Origin: Bacillota bacterium
Lineage (GTDB): Bacteria; Bacillota_A; Clostridia; Lachnospirales; Lachnospiraceae
Reading direction: 5' to 3'
NCBI GenBank assembly: GCA_023443625.1
Contig: JAEZTQ010000030.1
Coordinates: 1-40,757 of the forward strand
DNA length: 40,757 nt
Below are positions 17,711-26,630 of the stretch, in pieces (the stretch's first letter is position 1; the number at the start of each line of letters is the position of its first letter). The translations under genes and the position numbers were made by a program. Below the pieces are notes generated by a model. It did no database searches. It saw only the letters and a program-made list of their open reading frames with translations, and was not told where the DNA came from.

Positions 17711-18475
17711 ATGCAAAAAGAGCTACTAATAATTATACCGGCTTATAATGAAGAAAAGAACATTAAAAAAGTTTTAGAAGATCTTGAGAAACCAGAAATA
17801 TCATTCATTGCAGACATTTTGGTTATGAATGATGCTTCCTCAGATGACACGAACTGGGTAGTTAAAAATCGAAATCACGCTCTGGTTACCCATGTATTTA
17901 ATTTAGGATATGGTAGTGCCCTGCAGCTTGGCTATAAATATGCAATAAGACGTAATTATAAATATGTTATCCAAATGGATGCTGATGGTCAGCATGATAC
18001 ATGTAATATTCCCCCTATTTATGAAGCATTAAAAAGCCTTGATGAGAATAATCATTATCCTGATATTATTATAGGATCACGGTATATGAAAGAGAGTGGT
18101 AAATATGAAACTTCTTTCGGAAAAAAAGCTGCCTTTAGAATGTTTCGAAGAATAATAAAATCTGTTACAGGAACAGGAATCAAAGATCCCACCAGCGGAT
18201 TGCAGGGATTAAGTCGCAGAGCGGTACTATATTATTCCCGTTATAACCATTTTGATGATAAGTATCCGGATACGAATATGCTTATGCAGATGATGCTATT
18301 GGGCTTTCGTGTTAAGGAAATACCAGCAATTATGCATCAGCGTACATTAGGGGTCAGTATCCATTCGGGCTTAAAACCTATTCTTTACATGTTAAGAATG
18401 TTACTTAGTATTCTTGCAGTATGGTTTCGAATTAGAGTATTAAAGTTTGATGTAGGTATAGCCAATGAGATTTAA
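17711..18475 (+). CDS. Family 2 glycosyltransferase, DPM1/DPG-synthase-like
   Basis: 254 residues from the ATG at 17711, which has an AGGAGGAAAGG ribosome binding site; a longer frame reaches back into the previous gene without support. GT2 motifs are IIPAYNEEKN, NDASSDDT and the metal-binding MDADGQHD, followed by IGSRYM. It resembles dolichol- or polyprenyl-phosphate sugar synthases, which charge a lipid carrier with a sugar on the inner face of the membrane. Together with the DUF2304-like protein it may prepare a donor for the GT-C-like protein at 8789. It overlaps the next gene by 11 nt. Confidence 0.85.
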   Translation: MQKELLIIIPAYNEEKNIKKVLEDLEKPEISFIADILVMNDASSDDTNWVVKNRNHALVTHVFNLGYGSALQLGYKYAIRRNYKYVIQMDADGQHDTCNIPPIYEALKSLDENNHYPDIIIGSRYMKESGKYETSFGKKAAFRMFRRIIKSVTGTGIKDPTSGLQGLSRRAVLYYSRYNHFDDKYPDTNMLMQMMLLGFRVKEIPAIMHQRTLGVSIHSGLKPILYMLRMLLSILAVWFRIRVLKFDVGIANEI

Positions 18476-19769
18476 CATATTTTCAAGGCAAAGAGCCTGG
18501 AGCTTCATTCCCTCGGATTTTCGGGAAAGCAAGGAATACATAGCAAATCCGGGATGTGGCTGGTATCGCATCTATACTTATTGCTTAGAGGAAGCTGCCA
18601 ATATAGTGGGAATGGAAGCTGTCTGTTGTAAGGAGGAGCAACTGGCACTTTTACTCATAGATATAGGGTATTATCGATGCAGCCCACTAGGGGAAGAAGC
18701 CCTTCATAATTTACGTTGTATCTTAGAGTTTTTTCAAGAGAAGGAGAAAGAGCTTATTATTCGTTTTGTTTATGATAGAGAGGGGAAGGGAATGGAGAAA
18801 GAACCCTCTGATATTAATCTGGTTTTGAAACATATGAATCAGCTAGGGAGTATAATAAGGGAATTTTCTCATTGCATACTTACTTTACAGGGACTTTTTA
18901 TAGGAAGCTGGGGTGAAATGCACGGCTCAAGATACTTAACAAAGGATTATCTGAAACTTTTAGTAAAAACTCTTAAGGAAGTAACCCAGGAAAGTTGTAG
19001 GTTGGCGGTTAGAAAACCTTCCTATCTGCGTATGCTTATTTCCAGAGAAGAGTTATTGGAAAGGGAAGAGGAGTTTGGTATTGGTCTTTATAATGATGGA
19101 ATGCTAGCCTCAGATAATGACCTTGGAACTTATGGTTATCTGCCTCATGAAACAGCAGGATGGGAAGAGGCCTGGTGTAGAGCTGATGAATTGGAATTTC
19201 AAGATAAATTAGGAAAAAGAGTTTTAAATGGAGGAGAGGTCGTGATGGACAATCCTCTCAATGATTTGGAGGAGGCAGTAGAAGTATTAAAAAGGACTCA
19301 TATCACTTATTTACATAGTCTCTATGATCCTCTGGTTTTAGACAAATGGAAAAGGACTATCTATGAGGGACCAGGAGTGTTTCATGGAATCAATGGATAT
19401 GATTATATTGGTATCCACCTAGGATACCGTTTTCTCATAAAAGAAGCCTCTATTGATAAAAGAAAAGGGAAAGAGTTATTACGTATTCAGCTGGAAAACA
19501 CAGGTTTTGCATGTGCTTATGAGGAGATGTTAGTTACGGTATTACTTAAGCAGGAGGGGTTGGTTATAAGTAAAATCCCCATCTCTGCCCATATCACAAG
19601 CTTAGGTAGTAATGAAACTCTTAATTTATGGGCAGAATTAGGAACTGCTTGTAGTGGAGTAATAGAAGTATACCTTATATTGAGACGTTCTAAGGATAAT
19701 AAAATTATTCAATTAGCTAATCTGGGTGCTAAAGAGGAACTATTCCTGGGCAAACTTTCTCACAGCTAA
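18465..19769 (+). CDS. DUF4874/DUF4832 protein, cytoplasmic paralogue
   Basis: 434 residues. The N-terminal half matches DUF4874 (NPGCGWYRIYTY, then an (alpha/beta)-barrel-like part with LQGLFIGSWGEMHGSRYLT and GLYNDGMLASDNDLGTYG). The C-terminal part matches DUF4832 (YDPLVLDKWK, GYDYIGIHLGYRF, then a beta-rich end). The conserved acidic positions look like those of a glycoside hydrolase-type barrel, which is inference. No signal peptide or anchor is seen, unlike the paralogue at 19740-21179. It overlaps the glycosyltransferase gene before it by 11 nt and overlaps the convergent paralogue tail to tail by 30 nt. Confidence 0.75.
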   Translation: MRFNIFSRQRAWSFIPSDFRESKEYIANPGCGWYRIYTYCLEEAANIVGMEAVCCKEEQLALLLIDIGYYRCSPLGEEALHNLRCILEFFQEKEKELIIRFVYDREGKGMEKEPSDINLVLKHMNQLGSIIREFSHCILTLQGLFIGSWGEMHGSRYLTKDYLKLLVKTLKEVTQESCRLAVRKPSYLRMLISREELLEREEEFGIGLYNDGMLASDNDLGTYGYLPHETAGWEEAWCRADELEFQDKLGKRVLNGGEVVMDNPLNDLEEAVEVLKRTHITYLHSLYDPLVLDKWKRTIYEGPGVFHGINGYDYIGIHLGYRFLIKEASIDKRKGKELLRIQLENTGFACAYEEMLVTVLLKQEGLVISKIPISAHITSLGSNETLNLWAELGTACSGVIEVYLILRRSKDNKIIQLANLGAKEELFLGKLSHS

Positions 19770-21179
19770 AGTTCCAAGGGGATAGCCAAAGTAGATATTA
19801 CGCCCTTCATTTGCAAGAAGAATGGGTTTGTTTGTAGTTGGATCAGTAATAGAGAGGTATAATTCATAATTACCCTCGCCGTAGGTTCTGATATCCAGTG
19901 GAAGGGTCAGCTGGGATACTTCGCCTGGGAGCCAATAGCGGGTATCTGTATCAATGCTTAGGGTCTTTTGATCCTTAGTGAGGGTATTGATGCAAGAGAC
20001 TTGAACCTTAAAGCGCTGGTAAGAGTTTGCAAAGCCTCGGTTTTTTATATGGAGGGTTAAGCTAGCCATCTCATCCTTAAAGGTGTGGAAATCAAGTTTA
20101 GAGCCCGCTAGTAAGTAACGATAACCAAGATGGTTACTAATATATTCATAACCTGTGCAGCCATCAAAAATATCTTCACCCTCATAGATGGTAGCCTTCC
20201 ACTTATCAAGGACTTGGGGATCGTACATACTATTTAGATAGGAGACATGCATTTTTGACAGATCCCTAATGGCAGCATTTAGATCATTATAGGGATTCTC
20301 AACAATGACTTCACCACCATTTGGTACATAAAGGCACAACTGGTTTTGGAATATTAGCTCATCTTCTCGGTTACCTTTATCCGAATAATATATAGCTTGG
20401 GAAAGAGGAAGCTCTCCATAAGTACCATAGTCTGTTACAGAACCCAGCATTCCATCGTTATACAGGCCAATTCTTGCTGATAATAAAGGAGAAAAACCCT
20501 CTGCCTTAGTCAGGGGCACAAAAGAGGAGCTTATCTGGCGCCAATGGGCAGGAGTTCTTACGGAAAGAAAGATGGAGGGATCTGTCACCGATGCCAGATG
20601 ATTAATTAAGGACATCATAGCTGCTTCGGTCATATAATTGGTTCCATTCATTTCGCCACAGTTACCCACATAAATGCCTTGAAGTGTATAGATTAAGGAT
20701 ATATACTTATTTAAAACCTCAGCAGTTTGTGTCATGTGGGTCTGAATTAGAGAGAGGTTCTCCGGTTCTGTCTCCAGAGCTTTACCGTCCCAATCATAAA
20801 GGAAACGGACAATTAGTTTTTTATTTGTTTGTTCCCAAGCAGAGAAGATAAGATCCAGTTGAAGAAGGGCTGCATCACTGAGCTTACTAAGGGGATAATT
20901 TTTCAGATTAATTTGTAGCATAGCCAATTGACTATCTATATCATAGGCACTACTTTCCAGGATTTGATCCACGGTATAGTTAGACTCATCAGAAAGGGTA
21001 TATCCATAAATATTATACCAGCCTCGGTTGGGATTTGGTAAAGGCTGGTTAGTTTCAGCTATATTTGAAGGTATCCAGCTAAGTCGATAATATTTTTGAT
21101 AGAGCTGGTAGGTTACAAGAAGTAGGGTTGTTATAAGGAATAAGATGATAATGATAATATAAGATTTGCGCTTTGACAT
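19740..21179 (-). CDS. DUF4874/DUF4832 protein, membrane-anchored paralogue
   Basis: 479 residues with an N-terminal membrane anchor (about 6-28) and an outside part homologous over its length to the protein at 18465-19769: NPNRGWYNIYGYT, LQGIYVGNCGEMNGTNYMT, GLYNDGMLGSVTDYGTYG, YDPQVLDKWK and GYEYISNHLGYRY. The DUF4832 end (about 360-479) is beta-rich. The start ATG at 21179 has GGGAGGTAG upstream, and TGTTATAAT on the minus strand at 21201-21209 is a likely extended -10 promoter. It is the only leftward gene in the polysaccharide locus. Its position suggests a surface protein that binds or trims the glycan; this is inference. Confidence 0.78.
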   Translation of the reverse strand: MSKRKSYIIIIILFLITTLLLVTYQLYQKYYRLSWIPSNIAETNQPLPNPNRGWYNIYGYTLSDESNYTVDQILESSAYDIDSQLAMLQINLKNYPLSKLSDAALLQLDLIFSAWEQTNKKLIVRFLYDWDGKALETEPENLSLIQTHMTQTAEVLNKYISLIYTLQGIYVGNCGEMNGTNYMTEAAMMSLINHLASVTDPSIFLSVRTPAHWRQISSSFVPLTKAEGFSPLLSARIGLYNDGMLGSVTDYGTYGELPLSQAIYYSDKGNREDELIFQNQLCLYVPNGGEVIVENPYNDLNAAIRDLSKMHVSYLNSMYDPQVLDKWKATIYEGEDIFDGCTGYEYISNHLGYRYLLAGSKLDFHTFKDEMASLTLHIKNRGFANSYQRFKVQVSCINTLTKDQKTLSIDTDTRYWLPGEVSQLTLPLDIRTYGEGNYELYLSITDPTTNKPILLANEGRNIYFGYPLGTLAVRKFAQE

Positions 21180-21200
21180 AAACTACCTCCCATAGTTCAT

Positions 21201-21209
21201 ATTATAACA
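21201..21209 (-). promoter_or_regulatory. Extended -10 promoter for the leftward DUF4832 gene
   Basis: TGTTATAAT on the minus strand is a consensus extended -10 element, about 22 nt before the ATG at 21179. No good -35 is seen, as is usual for this class. Confidence 0.45.
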
Positions 21210-21276
21210 TTTAGATTATAGAAATACTACTATGGTGATACATTTAATGGAAACACATTAACAGGAGGACAGGGAG

Positions 21277-22293
21277 TTGTCTAATACAAAGAAACAAATT
21301 GATTTTGTGATTTCCTGGGTGGATGGACAAGACAGGGAATGGAAAGCCATAAAGAAGCTTTATCAGACAGAGTTGAAGGGCGTAGATGATAGGGAAGTCC
21401 GCTACCGTGACTGGGATATTTTACGTTATTGGTTTAGAGGAGTAGAAGAATTTGCTCCCTGGGTAGGTAAAATTCATTTTGTGACCTGGGGACACATACC
21501 TAATTGGCTGGATGTAGAGAATCCCAAGATTAACATTGTTAATCATAGAGATATTCTCGCTGAGGAGTTTCTTCCTACCTTTAATTCCAATGCAATTGAA
21601 CTCAACCTTCATCGTATCCCAGGACTGTCCCAGTGTTTTGTGTATTTTAATGATGATGTATTTCTGACAGGAAAGGTGTGTCCAGAGGACTTTTTTATTA
21701 AAGGGTTACCCTGTGATATGCTGGCACTTCAACCAGTTGTAGTTAAGCCGGATAATACCTTGATGGCACAGATATATTTAAATAATATGATTGTTCTTTC
21801 GAAATATTTTAATAAAAGAAAGAATATTTTGTCCCAGCCCCAAGGTTATTTTAAACTGGGATATCCCCTCCGATATGTGTTTTATAATTTGCTGGAGTTA
21901 TCCTTTCCTCTTTTTACAGGAATGATGACCCTTCATGGACCTGCACCCTTACGTAAGAAAACATATGATCAGCTATGGGAAAAAGAAAAGGAAGTGCTGG
22001 CTGCAACCTGTAGAAGAAGATTTCGCTCAGGGGAGGATGTTAACCAGTATCTTTTTCGTGAATGGCAGAAATTAAGTGGTAAGTTTTATGCAAAAAATGT
22101 AGGAAAGAATTTTGGCTATTTTGAATTAGCAGATATGAATGATAAACTTACGAAAGCTATAAAGAAAAAGAAGTTTAGAAGCATTTGCATTAATGATACT
22201 AGAGATAAAATCGATATTGAGAAAGTAAAAAAAGAACTTGGACAAGCTTTTGAAGAGGTATTACCAGATAAATCCAGGTTTGAGCTTTACTAG
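21277..22293 (+). CDS. Stealth family sugar-phosphate transferase
   Basis: 338 residues with the four conserved regions of Stealth proteins: CR1 IDFVISWVDGQDREW at the N-terminus, CR2 RYRDWDILRYWFRGVE through VYFNDDVFL, CR3 MMTLHGPAPLRKKTYDQLW and CR4 SICINDTRDK. Stealth enzymes transfer a hexose-1-phosphate from a UDP-sugar to a glycan, making phosphodiester-linked polymers such as capsules. It is cytoplasmic. The start is TTG with AGGAGG 8 nt upstream. The flippase gene follows 14 nt later. This points to phosphosugar decoration or a second polymer made by the same locus. Confidence 0.88.
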   Translation: MSNTKKQIDFVISWVDGQDREWKAIKKLYQTELKGVDDREVRYRDWDILRYWFRGVEEFAPWVGKIHFVTWGHIPNWLDVENPKINIVNHRDILAEEFLPTFNSNAIELNLHRIPGLSQCFVYFNDDVFLTGKVCPEDFFIKGLPCDMLALQPVVVKPDNTLMAQIYLNNMIVLSKYFNKRKNILSQPQGYFKLGYPLRYVFYNLLELSFPLFTGMMTLHGPAPLRKKTYDQLWEKEKEVLAATCRRRFRSGEDVNQYLFREWQKLSGKFYAKNVGKNFGYFELADMNDKLTKAIKKKKFRSICINDTRDKIDIEKVKKELGQAFEEVLPDKSRFELY

Positions 22294-22307
22294 GCGGAGG
22301 AATATTT

Positions 22308-23840
22308 GTGAAACCACTAACCAGGACAGATCATTCAGTAAAAAACGCATATATTACAACTGTTTCCAGAATGGTTGCTATTTTGATGGGGTTTGCAACA
22401 AGAGTAGTATTCACCCGTACCTTGAGTGAAAGTTATGTTGGAATAAATGGGTTGTTTACAGATATCTTAAATGTATTAGCATTATCAGAGTTAGGTATTG
22501 AGACCGCCATTACCTTTGCCCTTTATCGTCCTATTGCCCAGGATAACAAGGAGGAGCAGAAGTCTTTGATGAGGCTTTACTCCTGGTATTACAGGATAGT
22601 AGCGGCTATGGTCCTTGTTATTGGATTACTTTTTCTCCCCTTTATGGATTTGCTTATTAAGAACGAACCGGATGTAGACCATCTTACTCTAATTTTTTTA
22701 CTTTATCTCTTTAACTCCGTTTTGTCCTATCTATTTATATATAAGAAAACCTTAATGGATGCCCATCAATTACTCTATGTTGGGCTTTTGTATCAGACGA
22801 TTTTTTGGGTGTTACAGGATATTCTTCAGATTATAGTTTTGATTACTACTAAGAACTTTATTCTGTTTTTGCTTATCTTTATTCTATGTACTCTTGGCAG
22901 TAATATATGCATATCTAGAAGGGCTGGCAAGTTATATCCCTATATTAGGGAGAAGAAGGTAAAGCCCTTACCAAGGGAAAAAAAACAAGAAATATTTAAA
23001 AATATTAAAGCAATGTTTCTGCATAAAATCGGTAACGTAGCAGTTAATAGTACGGATAATTTGATTTTATCTTCCTTTGTAGGGATAAGAAGTACAGGCA
23101 TATACTCCAATTATTTTCTAATCATTCAATCCATTAACCAGATACTTAATCAGATGTTTCATGGTATTGCCGCCAGTGTTGGTAATCTAGGGGTGGAGAA
23201 GACCCCTCATAGAGTGAAGAAGGTATTTGAGATTACTGTATTTATATCACACTGGGTATATGGATTTGGTGCAATCTGTTTATATGAATTACTAAATCCC
23301 TTTGTAATTTTAAGTTTTGGTGAGAATTATTTATTCCCCAAGGAAATTGTGCTCATACTCTGTATTAACTTTTTTATTGTGGGAATGAAGGATACTACTT
23401 TAGTTTTCAGAGATTCCCTGGGCTTGTTTTGGTATGATCGCTATATATCCCTAATTTGTGCATTGATAAATTTGTTACTATCGATTTTGTTAGTAATCCA
23501 GTTTGGAACCATTGGAGTATTTTTGGGAACACTAATCAGTATGCTGTTGACAACAGCCTGGCTAGAACCTTTCTTCTTTTATAAGTACTATTTGAAAATG
23601 CCCTCCACTAAATATTTTTTACGTTACATAGGGTATATTATTTCTATAGGAGCTATATGGGGTATAACAGATTATTTTTGCCGGAGGATAGAAGGCGGTT
23701 TGATCTTGGTATTATTCTTACGCTTTATCCTATGCTTAGTAATACCTAATATAATTATGTTAGCAATATATTTTCCTAGGGCAGAATTTAAATTTGTATG
23801 GAATAAATTATCCAAGGTTCTTAAGAATCTAAAGAGGTAG
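22308..23840 (+). CDS. Polysaccharide flippase, Wzx/MATE-like
   Basis: 510 residues with about fourteen membrane helices of the MOP exporter superfamily. The opening NAYITTVSRMVAILMGFATR and the first-helix charged pattern are typical of Wzx-type oligosaccharide flippases. It would move a lipid-linked sugar unit to the outer face of the membrane. The start is GTG with GGCGGAGG upstream. It is a second flippase besides PelG, again hinting at two export routes in the locus. The nucleotidyltransferase gene follows 3 nt later. Confidence 0.87.
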   Translation: MKPLTRTDHSVKNAYITTVSRMVAILMGFATRVVFTRTLSESYVGINGLFTDILNVLALSELGIETAITFALYRPIAQDNKEEQKSLMRLYSWYYRIVAAMVLVIGLLFLPFMDLLIKNEPDVDHLTLIFLLYLFNSVLSYLFIYKKTLMDAHQLLYVGLLYQTIFWVLQDILQIIVLITTKNFILFLLIFILCTLGSNICISRRAGKLYPYIREKKVKPLPREKKQEIFKNIKAMFLHKIGNVAVNSTDNLILSSFVGIRSTGIYSNYFLIIQSINQILNQMFHGIAASVGNLGVEKTPHRVKKVFEITVFISHWVYGFGAICLYELLNPFVILSFGENYLFPKEIVLILCINFFIVGMKDTTLVFRDSLGLFWYDRYISLICALINLLLSILLVIQFGTIGVFLGTLISMLLTTAWLEPFFFYKYYLKMPSTKYFLRYIGYIISIGAIWGITDYFCRRIEGGLILVLFLRFILCLVIPNIIMLAIYFPRAEFKFVWNKLSKVLKNLKR

Positions 23841-23843
23841 AGT

Positions 23844-25064
23844 ATGAAGCAAAGAGTTACAACAGAGCAAAGGATATTGTTTCAGCTTCTAAAAGCAGCA
23901 TTAAAAGAGCAAGAGGTTGGGGTAACGAAAGGGATGGCATTATCAGTGCAGGAATGGAGGATGATATTTGCCATAGCAAAGAAACATGCTGTTGTGTCCT
24001 TGTTATATGAGGTATTAAAGCTGAATGAAAGTTTTCCAAAAGAACTGTTTGATGAAGTAGAGAAGCTAAGCAGGCAAACGGTAGTACAAAATTATAAGCT
24101 ACTATATTTATCTAACTATATTGTTAAGCGCCTGGAGGAGGAAGGGGTAACTGTATTGTTACTGAAAGGAGCAGCTACAGCAGCCTTCTATCCCAATCCA
24201 GAGCTACGTAAATCCGGAGATATTGATTTGTTGATAACAAATAGGGAAGAAGAGCAAAGGGCCTGCGTTGTATTAGTAAAAGAGGGTTATATTCTAAAAG
24301 AACAACAATTGGCAAATCATCACTATGTATTTGAAACCCTCGAGGGTATAGAAATAGAGCTGCATATTATGTTAGCAGAACCATTTGATAATAAGAAAAT
24401 CAATGAGTATTTAGAAAATCTACTTATTGAGTTTTATAACCATTATGAAGAAAAGAACTTGTTAGGTAGTCTATTACCAGTACCAGAGGATGGGTACCAT
24501 GCTTATTATTTACTATTGCATATGCTGCAGCATTACCTCAGGTCAGGATTTGGTTTGAAGCTATTATGTGATTGGGTAGTTTTTTGGAATAGAGAAATAA
24601 AAGAGAAGGATCAAAATACATTTTTACGCCTCATCAGTGAAAGTGGTTTACAGGGCTTTGCTGAGAGAATCACAGCCACCTGCGTCACTTATTTTGGTTT
24701 GGAGGAAGCAGCTATAGGGTTTATGATGAGAGAGCCTATAGATAAAGAGGTGACGCAAGAGTTCATCCGGGAGATTATGGAAGCAGAGGAGTTTGGCAAA
24801 TCTGCAAGGGAGAGGATGGTAGTTCTTCGGGGAACAAAGCCAGTAGATTACGCAAGAGAGTTTCATCATCAGATGCAGCTTAATTATCTTAAGTCTGGTA
24901 AATATTATATATTATGGCCTGTATTGTGGACATGTACCTTAGTAAGATTTCTTTATAACAATAAGAAAGTTCGTAAAACTTCCCTATGGTCAGTCTTAAA
25001 GAAGGCGCATTTAAGAAGTAGAAGTCAGGAAGAGATGAAGCTCTTTCAGATAAAGGATGATTGA
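23844..25064 (+). CDS. Nucleotidyltransferase family protein (NTP_transf_5)
   Basis: 406 residues. The nucleotidyltransferase fold is seen at about 105-180: VLLLKGAATAAFYPNPELRKSGDIDLLI with metal ligands D126 and D128, then IELHIML as the third acidic element. The C-terminal half is helical. This uncharacterised family occurs in peptide gene clusters; in the Bacillus pseudomycoidin cluster a relative adds hexose to a phosphorylated lasso peptide (family knowledge). Here it sits in a polysaccharide operon, 3 nt after the flippase and before galE, so either a glycan or a peptide substrate is possible. Confidence 0.82.
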   Translation: MKQRVTTEQRILFQLLKAALKEQEVGVTKGMALSVQEWRMIFAIAKKHAVVSLLYEVLKLNESFPKELFDEVEKLSRQTVVQNYKLLYLSNYIVKRLEEEGVTVLLLKGAATAAFYPNPELRKSGDIDLLITNREEEQRACVVLVKEGYILKEQQLANHHYVFETLEGIEIELHIMLAEPFDNKKINEYLENLLIEFYNHYEEKNLLGSLLPVPEDGYHAYYLLLHMLQHYLRSGFGLKLLCDWVVFWNREIKEKDQNTFLRLISESGLQGFAERITATCVTYFGLEEAAIGFMMREPIDKEVTQEFIREIMEAEEFGKSARERMVVLRGTKPVDYAREFHHQMQLNYLKSGKYYILWPVLWTCTLVRFLYNNKKVRKTSLWSVLKKAHLRSRSQEEMKLFQIKDD

Positions 25065-25129
25065 GTATGAGTACCATAAGGTCTTGTATTTAAGTTGGTA
25101 GAATTAGCTACTTATGAGGAGGGAAATAA

Positions 25130-26149
25130 ATGGCAGTATTAGTTACTGGGGGCGCAGGCTACATTGGGAGTCATACCTGCGTGGAGCTATTAAATTCTGG
25201 TTATCGGGTCGTTGTTATTGATAATTTAAGTAATTCATCGCAAAAAGCCATAGGACGGGTGGAGAGATTAACTGGGAAAAAAATAGTCTTTTATCATAAG
25301 GATTTACTTGATAAAGAGGCAATTGAAGACATTTTTAAGAAGGAGAATATTAGTGAGGTAATTCACTTTGCTGGTTGGAAGGCAGTGGGAGAATCAGTGT
25401 TAAGGCCTATGGATTATTATTATAATAATTTAATGGGGACACTGATTTTATGTGAAACTATGAGTAAATATGGAGTTAAGAAGCTGATCTTTAGTTCCTC
25501 AGCTACAGTATATGGTAACCCAAGTAGAGTTCCCATAGCAGAAGGCTTTCCTCTGGCAACAACGAGTCCCTATGGACGCACCAAGCTAATTATAGAAGAT
25601 ATGTTAAGAGATATATATATTAGTGATCCGGAGTGGGAAATTATACTGCTGCGATATTTTAATCCTATAGGAGCTCATAAAAGCGGTCTAATTGGTGAAA
25701 GTCCCAAGGGAATTCCCAATAATCTTGTCCCTTATATTACACAGGTGGCAGCAGGAAAGCGTAAGCAGCTTGAGATATACGGAAACGATTATAATACCCC
25801 GGATGGAACAGGTATTAGAGACTATATACATGTGGTGGATCTTGCCATAGGACATCTAAGGGCTTTGGAAAAATTAGAGGAGGGTATGGGTGTATTAACC
25901 TATAACCTTGGTACGGGAAAAGGATATAGTGTATTGGAAGTTCTACACACCTTTGAGCAGGTTTGTGGTCAGAGAATTCCCTATATAATAACTGCACGAA
26001 GACCGGGGGACATTGAAAGCTGCTACGCAGATGCTACCCTTGCTAAAATGCATCTAGGCTGGGAAGCTAAAAGGAGCTTGGTAGAGATGTGTGAGGATGC
26101 CTGGTTCTGGCAATCTAATTATCCCAATGGATATGATGATGATAAATAA
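25130..26149 (+). CDS. galE: UDP-glucose/UDP-GlcNAc 4-epimerase
   Basis: 339 residues of the extended SDR fold: NAD motif GGAGYIGSH at the N-terminus and catalytic YGRTK (Y148, K152). The substrate gate that is Tyr in E. coli GalE and Cys in human GALE is Cys298 here (IESCYAD), which allows the bulkier N-acetyl sugars. It should interconvert UDP-Glc/UDP-Gal and UDP-GlcNAc/UDP-GalNAc, supplying the Pel and other glycan transferases; Pseudomonas protegens and Bacillus Pel loci likewise rely on a UDP-GlcNAc epimerase. The ribosome binding site is GAGGAGGG. It is the last gene before the island. Confidence 0.95.
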   Translation: MAVLVTGGAGYIGSHTCVELLNSGYRVVVIDNLSNSSQKAIGRVERLTGKKIVFYHKDLLDKEAIEDIFKKENISEVIHFAGWKAVGESVLRPMDYYYNNLMGTLILCETMSKYGVKKLIFSSSATVYGNPSRVPIAEGFPLATTSPYGRTKLIIEDMLRDIYISDPEWEIILLRYFNPIGAHKSGLIGESPKGIPNNLVPYITQVAAGKRKQLEIYGNDYNTPDGTGIRDYIHVVDLAIGHLRALEKLEEGMGVLTYNLGTGKGYSVLEVLHTFEQVCGQRIPYIITARRPGDIESCYADATLAKMHLGWEAKRSLVEMCEDAWFWQSNYPNGYDDDK

Positions 26150-26153
26150 GAGA

Positions 26154-26200
26154 AAACAAAGTGAAACGACCGCAAGGGGGAGCCAGGCGGTCGTTTCGAT
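26154..26200. repeat. 47-bp direct repeat, left copy (island boundary)
   Basis: This 47-bp sequence is identical to 34352-34398, 8198 bp away. It contains a near-perfect hairpin, GAAACGACCGC and GCGGTCGTTTC around a 13-nt loop. The 17-mer TAATTAATAAGGGGTTA follows in both copies, directly here (26200-26216) but after 14 extra bases at the right copy (34413-34429). The left copy begins 5 nt after the galE stop and may also act as its terminator. Confidence 0.85.
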
Positions 26201-26251
26201 AATTAATAAGGGGTTAGAAGTGTGTGTTATCATGGGTTAACAAGGTATAAA

Positions 26252-26299
26252 ACAGCGAACTTTCTGGAGGTTTTTCAGAAGATCCGCTGTCGTTTTTTT
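26252..26299 (+). terminator. Rho-independent terminator downstream of galE
   Basis: Outer stem ACAGCG / CGCTGT, inner pairing CTTTCTG with CAGAAGA, then CG and seven T residues. It closes the polysaccharide operon transcript or, if the island begins at 26154, lies at the island's left edge. Confidence 0.75.
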
Positions 26300-26318
26300 A
26301 TCTTTGGTTATCTTAAGT

Positions 26319-26341
26319 GGTGTCAAGATTGATGTCATAAC
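26319..26341. repeat. Arm-type repeat resembling integrase binding site (left)
   Basis: GGTGTCAAGATTGATGTCAT resembles GGTGTCAAATTGGTGTCAA near the right end (34258-34278). Pairs of GGTGTCAA at the ends of integrated elements suggest arm-type binding sites of a tyrosine recombinase; this is inference. Confidence 0.35.
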
Positions 26342-26487
26342 TAAAAATAATGCAGGTTAAAGAAGATTAAACGTAGGAATTTAAAAGATAAATTGAGTAT
26401 TATTTAATAGTGATGATTTAAAACTATATCTATGAAGATATTGCTGTGTTTATAATATGCTAATAGAGTACGGATTGTGATATTGGT

Positions 26488-26518
26488 GTACGAAGAGGTT
26501 AAAAAACAATATTCGTAC
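26488..26518. promoter_or_regulatory. Inverted repeat upstream of the AAA/protease promoter
   Basis: GTACGAA and TTCGTAC (26488-26494, 26512-26518) form a perfect 7-bp inverted repeat, about 65 bp before the -35 box of the defence-like operon. It could be an operator or the end of an upstream relic. Confidence 0.3.
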
Positions 26519-26581
26519 TTTAAATGAGTAATATCGTTCGCAATAAAATGACTATTACGGTATAAAAATGTTAAATCGTTC

Positions 26582-26610
26582 TTTACAAATTGGTAAAGTT
26601 CTTGTATAAT
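26582..26610 (+). promoter_or_regulatory. Strong sigma-A promoter of the AAA+/protease operon
   Basis: TTTACA (26582-26587), exactly 17 nt, then a perfect TATAAT (26605-26610). The predicted start near 26617 falls on the GGAGGTG ribosome binding site, so the leader would be only about 14 nt. Confidence 0.8.
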
Positions 26611-26630
26611 GACATTGGAGGTGCAGATCA

